A stretch of 64,000 bases of DNA from Megascapheus bottae. Lineage: Eukaryota > Chordata > Mammalia > Rodentia > Geomyidae. This document shows positions 23,976 through 34,973 of the stretch, one piece after another (the first letter of the stretch is position 1; every line of letters starts with the position of its first letter). The DNA is taken from contig JANJXV010000267.1 in assembly GCA_024803745.1 (NCBI GenBank), positions 857,001 through 921,000 of the forward strand. Direction: 5' to 3'. A program made the position numbers and the translations under genes. The notes under the pieces are model-generated. The model saw only the letters and a program-made list of their open reading frames with translations, had not been told where the DNA came from and ran no database searches.

Positions 23976-26900
23976 AATAGAGTTGTGCGAAGTCACAATG
24001 GAGGTGTGTGAATTCATAGAATGGAGGTGTGTGAAGTCAAAGAATGGAGGTGTGTGAAGTCATATAATGGAGGTGTTTGAAGTCATAGAATGTTGGTTTT
24101 TGAAGACACAGAATGGAGGTGTGTGAAGTCATTGAATGGAGTTGTGTGACATCAGATTGGAGGTGTGTGAAGTAACAGAATGGAGGTGTGTCAACTCAGA
24201 AAGGAGGTGTGTGAAGACATAGAATGGAGGTGTGTGAAGTCATAGAATGCAGTTGTGTGAAGTCATAGAATGGAGGTGTGTGAAGTCACAGAATGGAGGT
24301 GTGTGAACTCATAGAATGGAGGAGTGTGAAGTCAGAATGGAGGTGTGTGAAGTCACAGATGGAGGTGTGTGAAATCATAGAATGGAGGTGTGTGAAGTCA
24401 CAGAATGGAGGTGTGTGAAGTCACAGAATGGAAGTGTGTGAACTCAGAACGGAGGTGTGTGAATTCACAGAAGTTAGGTTTGTGTATTCAAAGAATGGAT
24501 GTTTCTGAAGTAAGAATGAAGGTGTGTGAAGTCAAAGAATGGAGGTGTGTGAAGTCAAAATGCAGGTGTGTGAAGTCAAACAATGGAGGTGTGTGAAGTC
24601 ACAGAATGGAGATGTGTGAAGTCACAGAATGGAAGTGTGTGCAGTCAAAATGGAGGTGTGTGAATTCAGAGAATGGAGGTGTGTGAAGTCATAAAATGGA
24701 GATGTGTGAAGTCACAGAATGTAGCTGTGTGAAATCATAGAATGGAAGTGTGTGAAGTCAGAGAATCGAGGTGTGTGAAGTCACAGAATGGAGGTGCGTG
24801 AAGTCAGAATGGTGTTGTGTGAAGTCACAGAATTGAGGTGTGTGAAGTCATAGAATGGAGATGTGTGAAGTCATAGAATGGAGGTGTGTGACATCACAGA
24901 ATCGAGGTGTGTGAAGTCATATAATGAAAGTGTGTGAAGTCACAGAATGGAGGTGTGTGAACCCATAGAATGGAGGTGTGTGAAATCATGGACTGGACGT
25001 GTGTGAAATCAAAGAATGGAGGTGTGGGAAGTGAAAAAATGGAGGTGTGTGAAGTCACAGAATGGAAGTGTGTGAAGTCAAAATTGAGGTGTGTGAAGTC
25101 ACAGAAAGGAGGTGTGTAAAGTCAGAGTGGAGGTGTGTGAAGGCACAGAATGGAGGGGTGTGAAGTCAAAGAATGGCGGTATGTGAAGTCACAGAATGGA
25201 GGGGTGTGAAGTCAGAATAGAGATGTGCGAAGTCATAGAATGGAGGTGTGTGAAGTCAGAATGGAGCTGTGTGAACTCATAGAATGGAGGTGTGTTAAGT
25301 CACAATAGAGATGTGCGAAGTCATAGAATGGTGGTTTTTGAAGTCACAGAATGGAGGTGTGTGAAGTCACAGAATGGAGGTGTGTGAAGACATAGAATGG
25401 AGGTGTGTGAAGTCAGATTGGAGGTATGTGAAGTCACAGAATGGAGGTGTGTCAACTCACAAAAGGAGGTATGTGAAGTCATAGAATGGAGGTGTGTGAA
25501 GTCAAAGAACGGAGGTGTGGGAAATCATAGAATGGAGGTGTGTGAAGTGACAGCACTGAGGTGTGTGAAGTCAGAATGGAGGTGTGTGTATTCAGAATGG
25601 AGGTGTGTGAAGTCAGAGACTGGAGGTGTGTGAAGTCAGAACGCAGGTGTGTGAACTGATAGAACGTAGGTGTGTGAAATCACAATGTAGGTGTTTGAAG
25701 TCATAGAATGGAGGTTTGTGAAGTCATAGAATGGAGGTGTGTGAAGTCACAAAATGGAGGTGTGTGAAGTCATATAATGGAGGTGTGTGAAGTCATAGAA
25801 TGGAGATATGTGAACTCAGAATGGAGGTGTGTGAAGTCACAGAATGGAGGTGTGTGAAGTCACAGAATCGAGGTGTGTGAAGTCACAGAACGGAGGTGTG
25901 AGAAGTCACAGAATCGAGGTGTGTGAAGTCATAGAATGGAGATGTGTGAACTCAGAATGGAGGTGTGTGAAGTCATAGAATGGAAGTGTGAAGTCATAGA
26001 ATGGAGGTGTGTGAAGTCATAGAATGGAGGTGTGTGAAGTCACAGAAGGCAGGTGTGTGAAGTCACAGAATAGAGTTGTGCGAAGTCACAATGGAGGTGT
26101 GTGAATTCATAGAATGGAGGTGTGTGAAGTCAAAGAATGGAGGTGTGTGAAGTCATATAATGGAGGTGTTTGAAGTCATAGAATGTTGGTTTTTGAAGAC
26201 ACAGAATGGAGGTGTGTGAAGTCATTGAATGGAGTTGTGTGACATCAGATTGGAGGTGTGTGAAGTAACAGAATGGAGGTGTGTCAACTCAGAAAGGAGG
26301 TGTGTGAAGACATAGAATGGAGGTGTGTGAAGTCATAGAATGCAGTTGTGTGAAGTCATAGAATGGAGGTGTGTGAAGTCACAGAATGGAGGTGTGTGAA
26401 CTCATAGAATGGAGGAGTTTGAAGTCAGAATGGAGGTGTGTGAAGTCACAGATGGAGGTGTGTGAAATCATAGAATGGAGGTGTGTGAAGTCACAGAATG
26501 GAGGTGTGTGAAGTCACAGAATGGAAGTGTGTGAACTCAGAACGGAGGTGTGTGAATTCACAGAAGTTAGGTTTGTGTATTCAAAGAATGGATGTTTCTG
26601 AAGTAAGAATGAAGGTGTGTGAAGTCAAAGAATGGAGGTGTGTGAAGTCAAAATGCAGGTGTGTGAAGTCAAACAATGGATGTGTATTAAGTCACAGAAT
26701 GGAGGTGTGTGAAGTCACAGAATGGAAGTGTGTGAAGTCAAAATGGAGGTGTGTGAAGTCAGAGAATGGAGGTGTGTGAAGTCATAGAATGGAGGTGTGT
26801 GAAATCATAGAATGGAGGTTTGTGAAGTCACAGATTGAGGTGTGTGAAGTCAGAATGGAGGTGTGTGAAGTCAGAATGGAGGTGTGTAAAGTCATAGAAT

Positions 26901-29900
26901 GGAAGTGTGTGAAGTCACAATGCAGGTGTGTGAACTCAGAGAATGGAGGTGTGTGAAGTCATAGAATGGAGGTGTGTAAAGCCATAGAATGTAGGTGTGT
27001 AAAGTCAAAAAATGGAGGTGTGTGAAGTCATAGAATGGAGGTGTTTGAGTCACAGAATGGAGGTGTGTGAAGTCATAGAATGGAGGTGTGTGAAGTCATA
27101 GAATGGAGGTGTGTGAAGTCATATATTGGAGGTATGTGAAGTTACAGAATTGAGGTGTGTGAAGTCACATAATGGAGGTGTGTGAACTCAGAATGGAGGT
27201 GTGGGAAGTCATAAAATGGAGGTGTGTGAAGTCAGAGAATGGAGATGTGTGAAGGCACAGAATGGAGTTGTGTGAAATCATAGAATGGAGGTATGTGAAG
27301 TCAGAGAATCGAGGTGTGTGAAGTCACAGAATGGAGGTGTGTGAGGTCACAGAATGGAGGTGTGTGAATGCACAATGGAGGTGAGTGAAGTCACAGAATG
27401 GAGGTGTGTGAAGTCATAGAATGGAGATGTGTGAAGTCACAGAATGGAGGTGTGTGAAGTCATAGAATGGAGGTGTGTGAAGTCACAAAATGGAAGTGTG
27501 TGAAGTCATAAAATGGAGGTGTGTGAAGTTAAAGGATGGAGGTGTGTGAAGTCATAGAATGCAGGTGTGTGAAGTCATAAAATGGAGATGTGTGAAGTCA
27601 CAGAATGTAGCTGTGTGAAATCATAGAATGGAAGTGTGTGAAGTCAGAGAATCGAGGTGTGTGAAGTCACAGAATGGAGGTGCGTGAAGTCAGAATGGTG
27701 TTGTGTGAAGTCACAGAATTGAGGTGTGTGAAGTCATAGAATGGAGATGTGTGAAGTCATAGAATGGAGGTGTGTGACGTCACAGAATCGAGGTGTGTGA
27801 AGTCATATAATGGAAGTGTGTGAAGTCACAGAATGGAGGTGTGTGAACCCATAGAATGGAGGTGTGTGAAATCATGGACTGGACGTGTGTGAAATCAAAG
27901 AATGGAGGTGTGGGAAGTGAAAAAATGGAGGTGTGTGAAGTCACAGAATGGAAGTGTGTGAAGTCAAAATTGAGGTGTGTGAAGTCACAGAAAGGAGGTG
28001 TGTGAAGTCACAGAATGGAGGTGTGTGAAGTCAAAATGGAGGTGTGTGAAGTCAAAGAAAGAGGTGTGTGAAGTCATAGAATGGAGGTCTGTGAAGTCAT
28101 GGAATGGAGGTTTGTGAGGTCAAATATTTGAAGTGTGTGAAGTTACAGAAAGGAGGTGTGTGAAGTCATAGAATGGAGGTGTGTGAAGTCATAGAATGGA
28201 GGTGTGAAGTCACAGAAGGCAGGTGTGTGAAGTCACTGAATAGAGTTGTGTGAAATCACAATGGAGGTGTGTGAATTCATAGAATGGAGGTGTGTGAAGT
28301 GAAAGAATGGAGGTGTGTGAAGTCATAGAATGGAGGTGTGTGAAATTACAGAATGGATTTGTGTGTAGTCACAGAGTGGAGGTGAGTATAGTCACAGATT
28401 GGAGGTGTGTGAAGTCAGATTGGAGGTGTGTGAAGTAACAGAATGGAGGTGTGTCAACTCAGAAAGGAGGTGTGTGAAGTCATAGAATGGAGGTGTGTGA
28501 AGTCATAGAATGGAGGTGTTTGAAGTCATAGAATGGAAGTGTGTGAACTCAGAACGGAGGTGTGTGAATTCACAGAAGTTAGGTTTGTGTATTCAAAGAA
28601 TGGATGTTTCTGAAGTAAGAATGAAGGTGTGTGAAGTCAAAGAATGGAGGTGTGTGAAGTCAAAATGCAGGTGTGTGAAGTCAAACAATGGATGTGTATT
28701 AAGTCACAGAATGGAGGTGTGTGAAGTCACAGAATGGAAGTGTGTGAAGTCAAAATGGAGGTGTGTGAAGTCAGAGAATGGAGGTGTGTGAAGTCATAGA
28801 ATGGAGGTGTGTGAAATCATAGAATGGAGGTTTGTGAAGTCACAGATTGAGGTGTGTGAAGTCAGAATGGAGGTGTGTGAAGTCAGAATGGAGGTGTGTA
28901 AAGTCATAGAATGGAAGTGTGTGAAGTCACAATGCAGGTGTGTGAACTCAGAGAATGGAGGTGTGTGAAGTCATAGAATGGAGGTGTGTAAAGCCATAGA
29001 ATGTAGGTGTGTAAAGTCAAAAAATGGAGGTGTGTGAAGTCATAGAATGGAGGTGTTTGAGTCACAGAATGGAGGTGTGTGAAGTCATAGAATGGAGGTG
29101 TGTGAAGTCATAGAATGGAGGTGTGTGAAGTCATATATTGGAGGTATGTGAAGTTACAGAATTGAGGTGTGTGAAGTCACATAATGGAGGTGTGTGAACT
29201 CAGAATGGAGGTGTGGGAAGTCATAAAATGGAGGTGTGTGAAGTCAGAGAATGGAGATGTGTGAAGGCACAGAATGGAGTTGTGTGAAATCATAGAATGG
29301 AGGTATGTGAAGTCAGAGAATCGAGGTGTGTGAAGTCACAGAATGGAGGTGTGTGAGGTCACAGAATGGAGGTGTGTGAATGCACAATGGAGGTGAGTGA
29401 AGTCACAGAATGGAGGTGTGTGAAGTCATAGAATGGAGATGTGTGAAGTCACAGAATGGAGGTGTGTGAAGTCATAGAATGGAGGTGTGTGAAGTCACAA
29501 AATGGAAGTGTGTGAAGTCATAAAATGGAGGTGTGTGAAGTTAAAGGATGGAGGTGTGTGAAGTCATAGAATGCAGGTGTGTGAAGTCATAAAATGGAGA
29601 TGTGTGAAGTCACAGAATGTAGCTGTGTGAAATCATAGAATGGAAGTGTGTGAAGTCAGAGAATCGAGGTGTGTGAAGTCACAGAATGGAGGTGCGTGAA
29701 GTCAGAATGGTGTTGTGTGAAGTCACAGAATTGAGGTGTGTGAAGTCATAGAATGGAGATGTGTGAAGTCATAGAATGGAGGTGTGTGACGTCACAGAAT
29801 CGAGGTGTGTGAAGTCATATAATGGAAGTGTGTGAAGTCACAGAATGGAGGTGTGTGAACCCATAGAATGGAGGTGTGTGAAATCATGGACTGGACGTGT

Positions 29901-32217
29901 GTGAAATCAAAGAATGGAGGTGTGGGAAGTGAAAAAATGGAGGTGTGTGAAGTCACAGAATGGAAGTGTGTGAAGTCAAAATTGAGGTGTGTGAAGTCAC
30001 AGAAAGGAGGTGTGTGAAGTCACAGAATGGAGGTGTGTGAAGTCAAAATGGAGGTGTGTGAAGTCAAAGAAAGAGGTGTGTGAAGTCATAGAATGGAGGT
30101 CTGTGAAGTCATGGAATGGAGGTTTGTGAGGTCAAATATTTGAAGTGTGTGAAGTTACAGAAAGGAGGTGTGTGAAGTCATAGAATGGAGGTGTGTGAAG
30201 TCATAGAATGGAGGTGTGAAGTCACAGAAGGCAGGTGTGTGAAGTCACTGAATAGAGTTGTGTGAAATCACAATGGAGGTGTGTGAATTCATAGAATGGA
30301 GGTGTGTGAAGTGAAAGAATGGAGGTGTGTGAAGTCATAGAATGGAGGTGTGTGAAATTACAGAATGGATTTGTGTGTAGTCACAGAGTGGAGGTGAGTA
30401 TAGTCACAGATTGGAGGTGTGTGAAGTCAGATTGGAGGTGTGTGAAGTAACAGAATGGAGGTGTGTCAACTCAGAAAGGAGGTGTGTGAAGTCATAGAAT
30501 GGAGGTGTGTGAAGTCATAGAATGGAGGTGTTTGAAGTCATAGAATGTTGGTTTTTGAAGTCAGAGAATGGAGGTGTGTGAAGTCATAGAATGGAGGTGT
30601 GTGAAGTCAGATTGGAGGTGTGTGAAGTAAGAGGATGGAGGTGTGTCAACTCAGAAAGGAGGTGTGTGAAGTCATAGAATGGAGGTGTGTGAAGTCATAG
30701 AATGAAGGTGTGTGAAATCATAGAATGTAGGTGTATGAATTCACAGAAATGAGGTGTTTGAAGTCAAAATGGAAGTGTGTGAAGTCAGAATGGAGGTGTG
30801 TGAAGTCATAGAATGGAGGTGTGTGAAGTCACAGAATGAAGGTGTGTGAAATCATAGAATGTAGGTGTGTGAATTCACAGAAATGAGGTGTTTGAAGTCA
30901 AAATGGAAGTGTGTGAAGTCAGAATGGAGGTGTGTGAAGTCACAGATGGAGGTGTGTGAAGTCATAGAATGGAGGTGTGTGAAGTTACAGAATGGAGGTG
31001 TGTGAAGTCACAGAATGGAGGTGTGTGAACTCAGAATGGAGGTGTGTGAATTCACAGAAGGGATGTTTGTGAAGTCATAGAATGGATGTTTCTGAAGTAA
31101 GAATGAAGGTGTGTGAAGCCATAAAATGGAGGTGTGTGAAGTCAAAATACAGGTGTGTGAAGTCAAACAATGGAGGTGTGTGAAGTCACAGAATGGAGTT
31201 GTGTGAAGTCACAGAATGGAAGTGTGTGAAGTCAAAATGGAGGTGTGTGAAGTCAGAGAATGGAGGTGGGTGAAGTCAAATCATGGACGTGTGTGAAGTC
31301 AAAATTTTGGTGTGTGAAATCACAAATGCAGGTGTGTGAAGTCACAGAATGGAGGTGTGTGAAGTCAAAATGGAGGTGTGTGAAGTCAAAGAATGGATGT
31401 GTTTGAAGTCATAGAAAGGAGGTGTATGAAATCATGGAATGGAGGTTTGTGAAGTCAAATATTGGAAGTGTGTAAAGTTACAGAATGGAGGTGTGTGAAG
31501 TCATAGAATGGAGGTGTGTGAAGTGAGAGAATGGAGGTGTGTGAAGTCAGTATGCAGGTGTATGAAGTCATAAAATGGAGGTGTGTTAAGTCATAGAATG
31601 GAGGTGTGTGAAGTCATAGATTGGAGGTGTGTGAAGTCATAGAATGGAGGTGTGTGAAGTCATAGATTGAAGGTGTGTGGAAGTCATAGTATGGAGGTGT
31701 GTGAAGTCACTGAAAGGAGGTGTGTGAAGTCAGAGAATGGAGTTGTGTGAAGTCACAATGGAGGTGTGTGAAGTCATAAAATGGAGTTGTGTGAAATCAA
31801 AGAATGGAGGTTTGTTAAGTCATAGAATGGATTGTGTGTGAAATCATAGAATGGAGGTGTGTGAATCACAGAATTGAGGTGTGTAAAGTCACAGAGTGGA
31901 GGTGTGTGAAGTCACAGAATGGAGTTGTGTGTGAAGTCATAGAATGGAGGTGTGTGAAGTCACAGAAGGCAGGTGTGTGAAGTCACAGAATGCAGTTGTG
32001 TGAAGTCATGGAATGGAGGTGTGAGAAGTCAGAATGCAGGTGTGTGAAGTCATAGAATGGAGGTGTGTGAAGTCATAGAATGGAGGTGTGTGAAGTCATA
32101 GACTGGAAGTGTGTGAAGTCATAGAATGGAGGTGTGTGAAGTCATAGATTGAAGGTGTTTGGAAGTCATAGTATGGAGGTGTGTGAAGTCACAGAAAGGA
32201 GGTGTGTGAAGTCACAG
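23976..32217 (+). repeat. 8,242-bp higher-order block, copy B
   Basis: This is the head-to-tail second copy of 15734-23975. The junction lies in a unit reading GTGTGTGAAGTCACAGAAT. The sequence leading into it (unit with GAAGGTGTTTGGAAGTC) reappears at the end of copy B near 32152, after which the array continues with different units. This is the expected pattern for a simple unequal-crossover tandem duplication. An assembly-made duplication cannot be excluded from sequence alone. Confidence 0.88.
26532..30555 (+). repeat. 2,012-bp tandem pair inside copy B
   Basis: This has the same structure as the pair at 18290-22313, displaced by exactly 8,242 bases. The window therefore carries four copies of the 2,012-bp block. 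Its presence in both large copies means the 2,012-bp event came before the 8,242-bp event. Confidence 0.87.
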
Positions 32218-34973
32218 AATGGAGGTGTGTGAAGTCAAAACGGAGGTGTGTGAAGTCAAAGAATGGAGGTGTGTGAAGTCATAGAATGGAGGTGTATGAA
32301 GTCATGGAATAGAAGTTTGTGAAGTCAAACATTGGAAGTGCGTGAAGTTACAGAATGGAGGTGTGTGAAGTCACAGAATGGAGGTGTGTGAAGTCATAGA
32401 ATGGAGGAGTGTGATGTCAGAATGGAGATGTGTGAAGTCACATAATGGAGGTGTGTGAAGTCATAGAATGTTGGTGTGTGAAATCATAGAATGGAGGTGT
32501 ATGAAGTCATAGAATGGAGGTGTGTGAAGTCAGAATTCAGGTGTGTGAAGTCATAGAATGCAGGTGTGTGGAGTCATAGAATGGAGTTGTGTGAAGTCAT
32601 AGATTGGAAGTGTGTGAAGTCATAGAATGGAGGTGTATGAAGTCATAGAATGGAGGTGTGTGAAGTCATAGAATGGAGGTGTGTGAAGCCACAGAAGGAA
32701 GGTGTGTGAAGTCACAGAATCGAGTTGTCTGAAGTCACAATGGAGGTGTTTGGAGTCATAGAATGGAGGTTTGTGAAGTAAGAATAGAGGTGTGCGAAGT
32801 CATAGAATGGAGGTGTGTGAAGTCAGAATGGAGCTGTGTGAAGTCTTAGAATTGAGCTGTGTGAAGTCAGAATGGAGGTGTGTGAACTCATAGAATGGAG
32901 GTGTGTGAAGTCACAATGGAGGTGTGTGAAGTCATAGAATGGGGGTTTTTGCAGTCACAGAATGGAGGTGTGTGAAGACATAGAATGGAGGTGTGGGAAG
33001 TAAAAATGGAGTTTATGAACTCATAGAATGAAGGTGTGTGAACTCATAGAATGGAGGTTGTGAAGTCATGGAATGGAGGTGTGTGAAGTCAAAGAATGGA
33101 GGTGTGTGAAGTCAAACAATAGAGGTGTGTGAAGTCAAACAATGGAGGTGTGTGAAGTCACAGAATGGATGTGTGTGAAGTCAAAACGGAGGTGTGTGAA
33201 GTCACATAATGGAGGTGTGTGAAGTCACAGAATGAAGGTGTGTGAAGTCAAAAGGGTGGTGTGTGAAGTCACAAATGGACGTGTGTAAAGTCACAGAATG
33301 GAGGTGTGTGAAGTCAAAATGGAGGTGTGTGAAGTCAAAGAATAGAGGTGTGTGAAGTCATCGAATGGAGGTATGTAAAGTCATGTCATGGAGGTGTGTG
33401 AAGTCACAGAATGGAGGTGTGTGAAATCAGAATTGAGGTGTGCTAAGTCATAGAATGGAGGTGTGTGAAGTCAGAATGGAGGTGTGTGAACTCATAGAAC
33501 GGAGGTGTGTGAAGTCAGAATGGAGGTGTGTGAACTCATAGAATGGAGGTATGTGAAGTCACAATGGAGGTGTGTGAAGTAATAGAATGGAGGTGTGTGA
33601 AATCAAAGAATGGAGGTTTGTGATGTCATAGAATGGATTGTGTGAGAAATCATAGAATGGAGGTGTGTGAAGTCACAGAATGGAGGTGTGTAAAGTCACA
33701 GAGTGGAGGTTTGTGGAGTCACAGAATGGAGTTTTGTGTGAAGTCACAGAATGGAGGTGTGTGAAGTCACAGAATGCAGGTGTGTGAAGTCAGAATATAG
33801 GTGTGCGAAGTCATAGAATGGAGGTGTGTGAAGTCAGAATGGAGCTGTGTGAAGTCATAGAATGGAAGTGTGTGAAGTCAGAATGGAGGTGTGTAAACTC
33901 ATAGAATGGAGGTGTATGAAGTCACAATGGAGGTGTGGGAAGTCACAGAATGGATGTGTAAGAACTTAGAAAGGAGGTGTGTGAAGTCTTAGAATGGAGG
34001 TCTGTGAAGTCATAGAATGGAGGTGTGTGAAATCATAGAATGGAGGTGTGTGAATTCACAGAATTGAGGTGTGTTAAGTCAGAATGTAGGTGGGTGAAGT
34101 CAGAATGGAGGTTTGTGAAGTCAGAGAATGGAGGTGTGTGAAGTCACAATGAATGTGTGTGAACTCATAGAATGGAGGTGTGTGAAGTCAAAATGTAGGT
34201 TTCTGAAGTCATAGAATGGAGGTGTGTGAAGTCATAGAAGGGAGGTGTGTGAAGTCACAGAATGGAGGTGTGTGATGTTATAGAATGGAGGTGTGTGAAG
34301 TCACAGAATGGAGGTTTGTGAAGGCCTAGAATGGAGGTGTGTGAAGTCATAGAATGGAGGTGTGTGAAGTTATAGAATTGAGATGTGTGAAGTCACAGAA
34401 TGTAGGTGTGTGAACTCATAGAATGGATGTGTGTGAAGTCATAGAATGGAGGTGTGTGAAATCAAAGAATGGAAGTTTGTTAAGTCATAGAATGGATTGT
34501 ATATGAAATCATAGAATGGAGGTGTGTGAAGTCACAGAATTGAGGTGTGTAAAGTCACAGAGTGGAGGTGTGTGAACTCACAGAATGGAGTTGTGTGTGA
34601 AGTCATAGAATGGAGGTGTGTGAAGTCACAGAATGCAGGTGTGTGATGTCAGAATGGAGGTGTGTGAAGTCACAGAATGGAGGTATGTGACGTCATAAAT
34701 GTTGGTGTGTGAAGTCATAGAATAGAGGTGTGAAGTCATAGAATGTAGGTGTGTGAAGTCCTAGAATGGAGGTATGTGAAGTCACAGAAGGCAGGTGTGT
34801 GAAGTCACAGAATACAGTTCTGTGAAGTCATGGAATGGAGGTGTGTGAAGTCAGAATGGAGGTGTGTGAAGTCATAGAATTCAGGTGTGTGAAGTCATAG
34901 AATGGAGGTGCGTGAAGTCATAGATTGAAGGTTTGTGGAAGTCATAGTATGCAGGTGTGTGAAGTCACAGAAA
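32218..34973 (+). repeat. Transition segment between two higher-order families
   Basis: After the end of copy B the left-half marker unit (TTTCTGAAGTAAGAATGAA) disappears. Right-half units appear instead: a GTAAGAATAGAGGTGTGCG unit near 32775, GGGGGTTTTTGCAGTC near 32940, and the first CRE unit of the TGACGTCATAAATGTTGG type at 34688. I see only satellite units, with no foreign sequence at the change. Confidence 0.7.

Noticed and set aside
23956..23978. Transposon-mediated origin of the 8,242-bp duplication
   Set aside because: The junction is an ordinary satellite unit with no terminal repeats, target-site duplication or foreign sequence. Unequal exchange explains it more simply.
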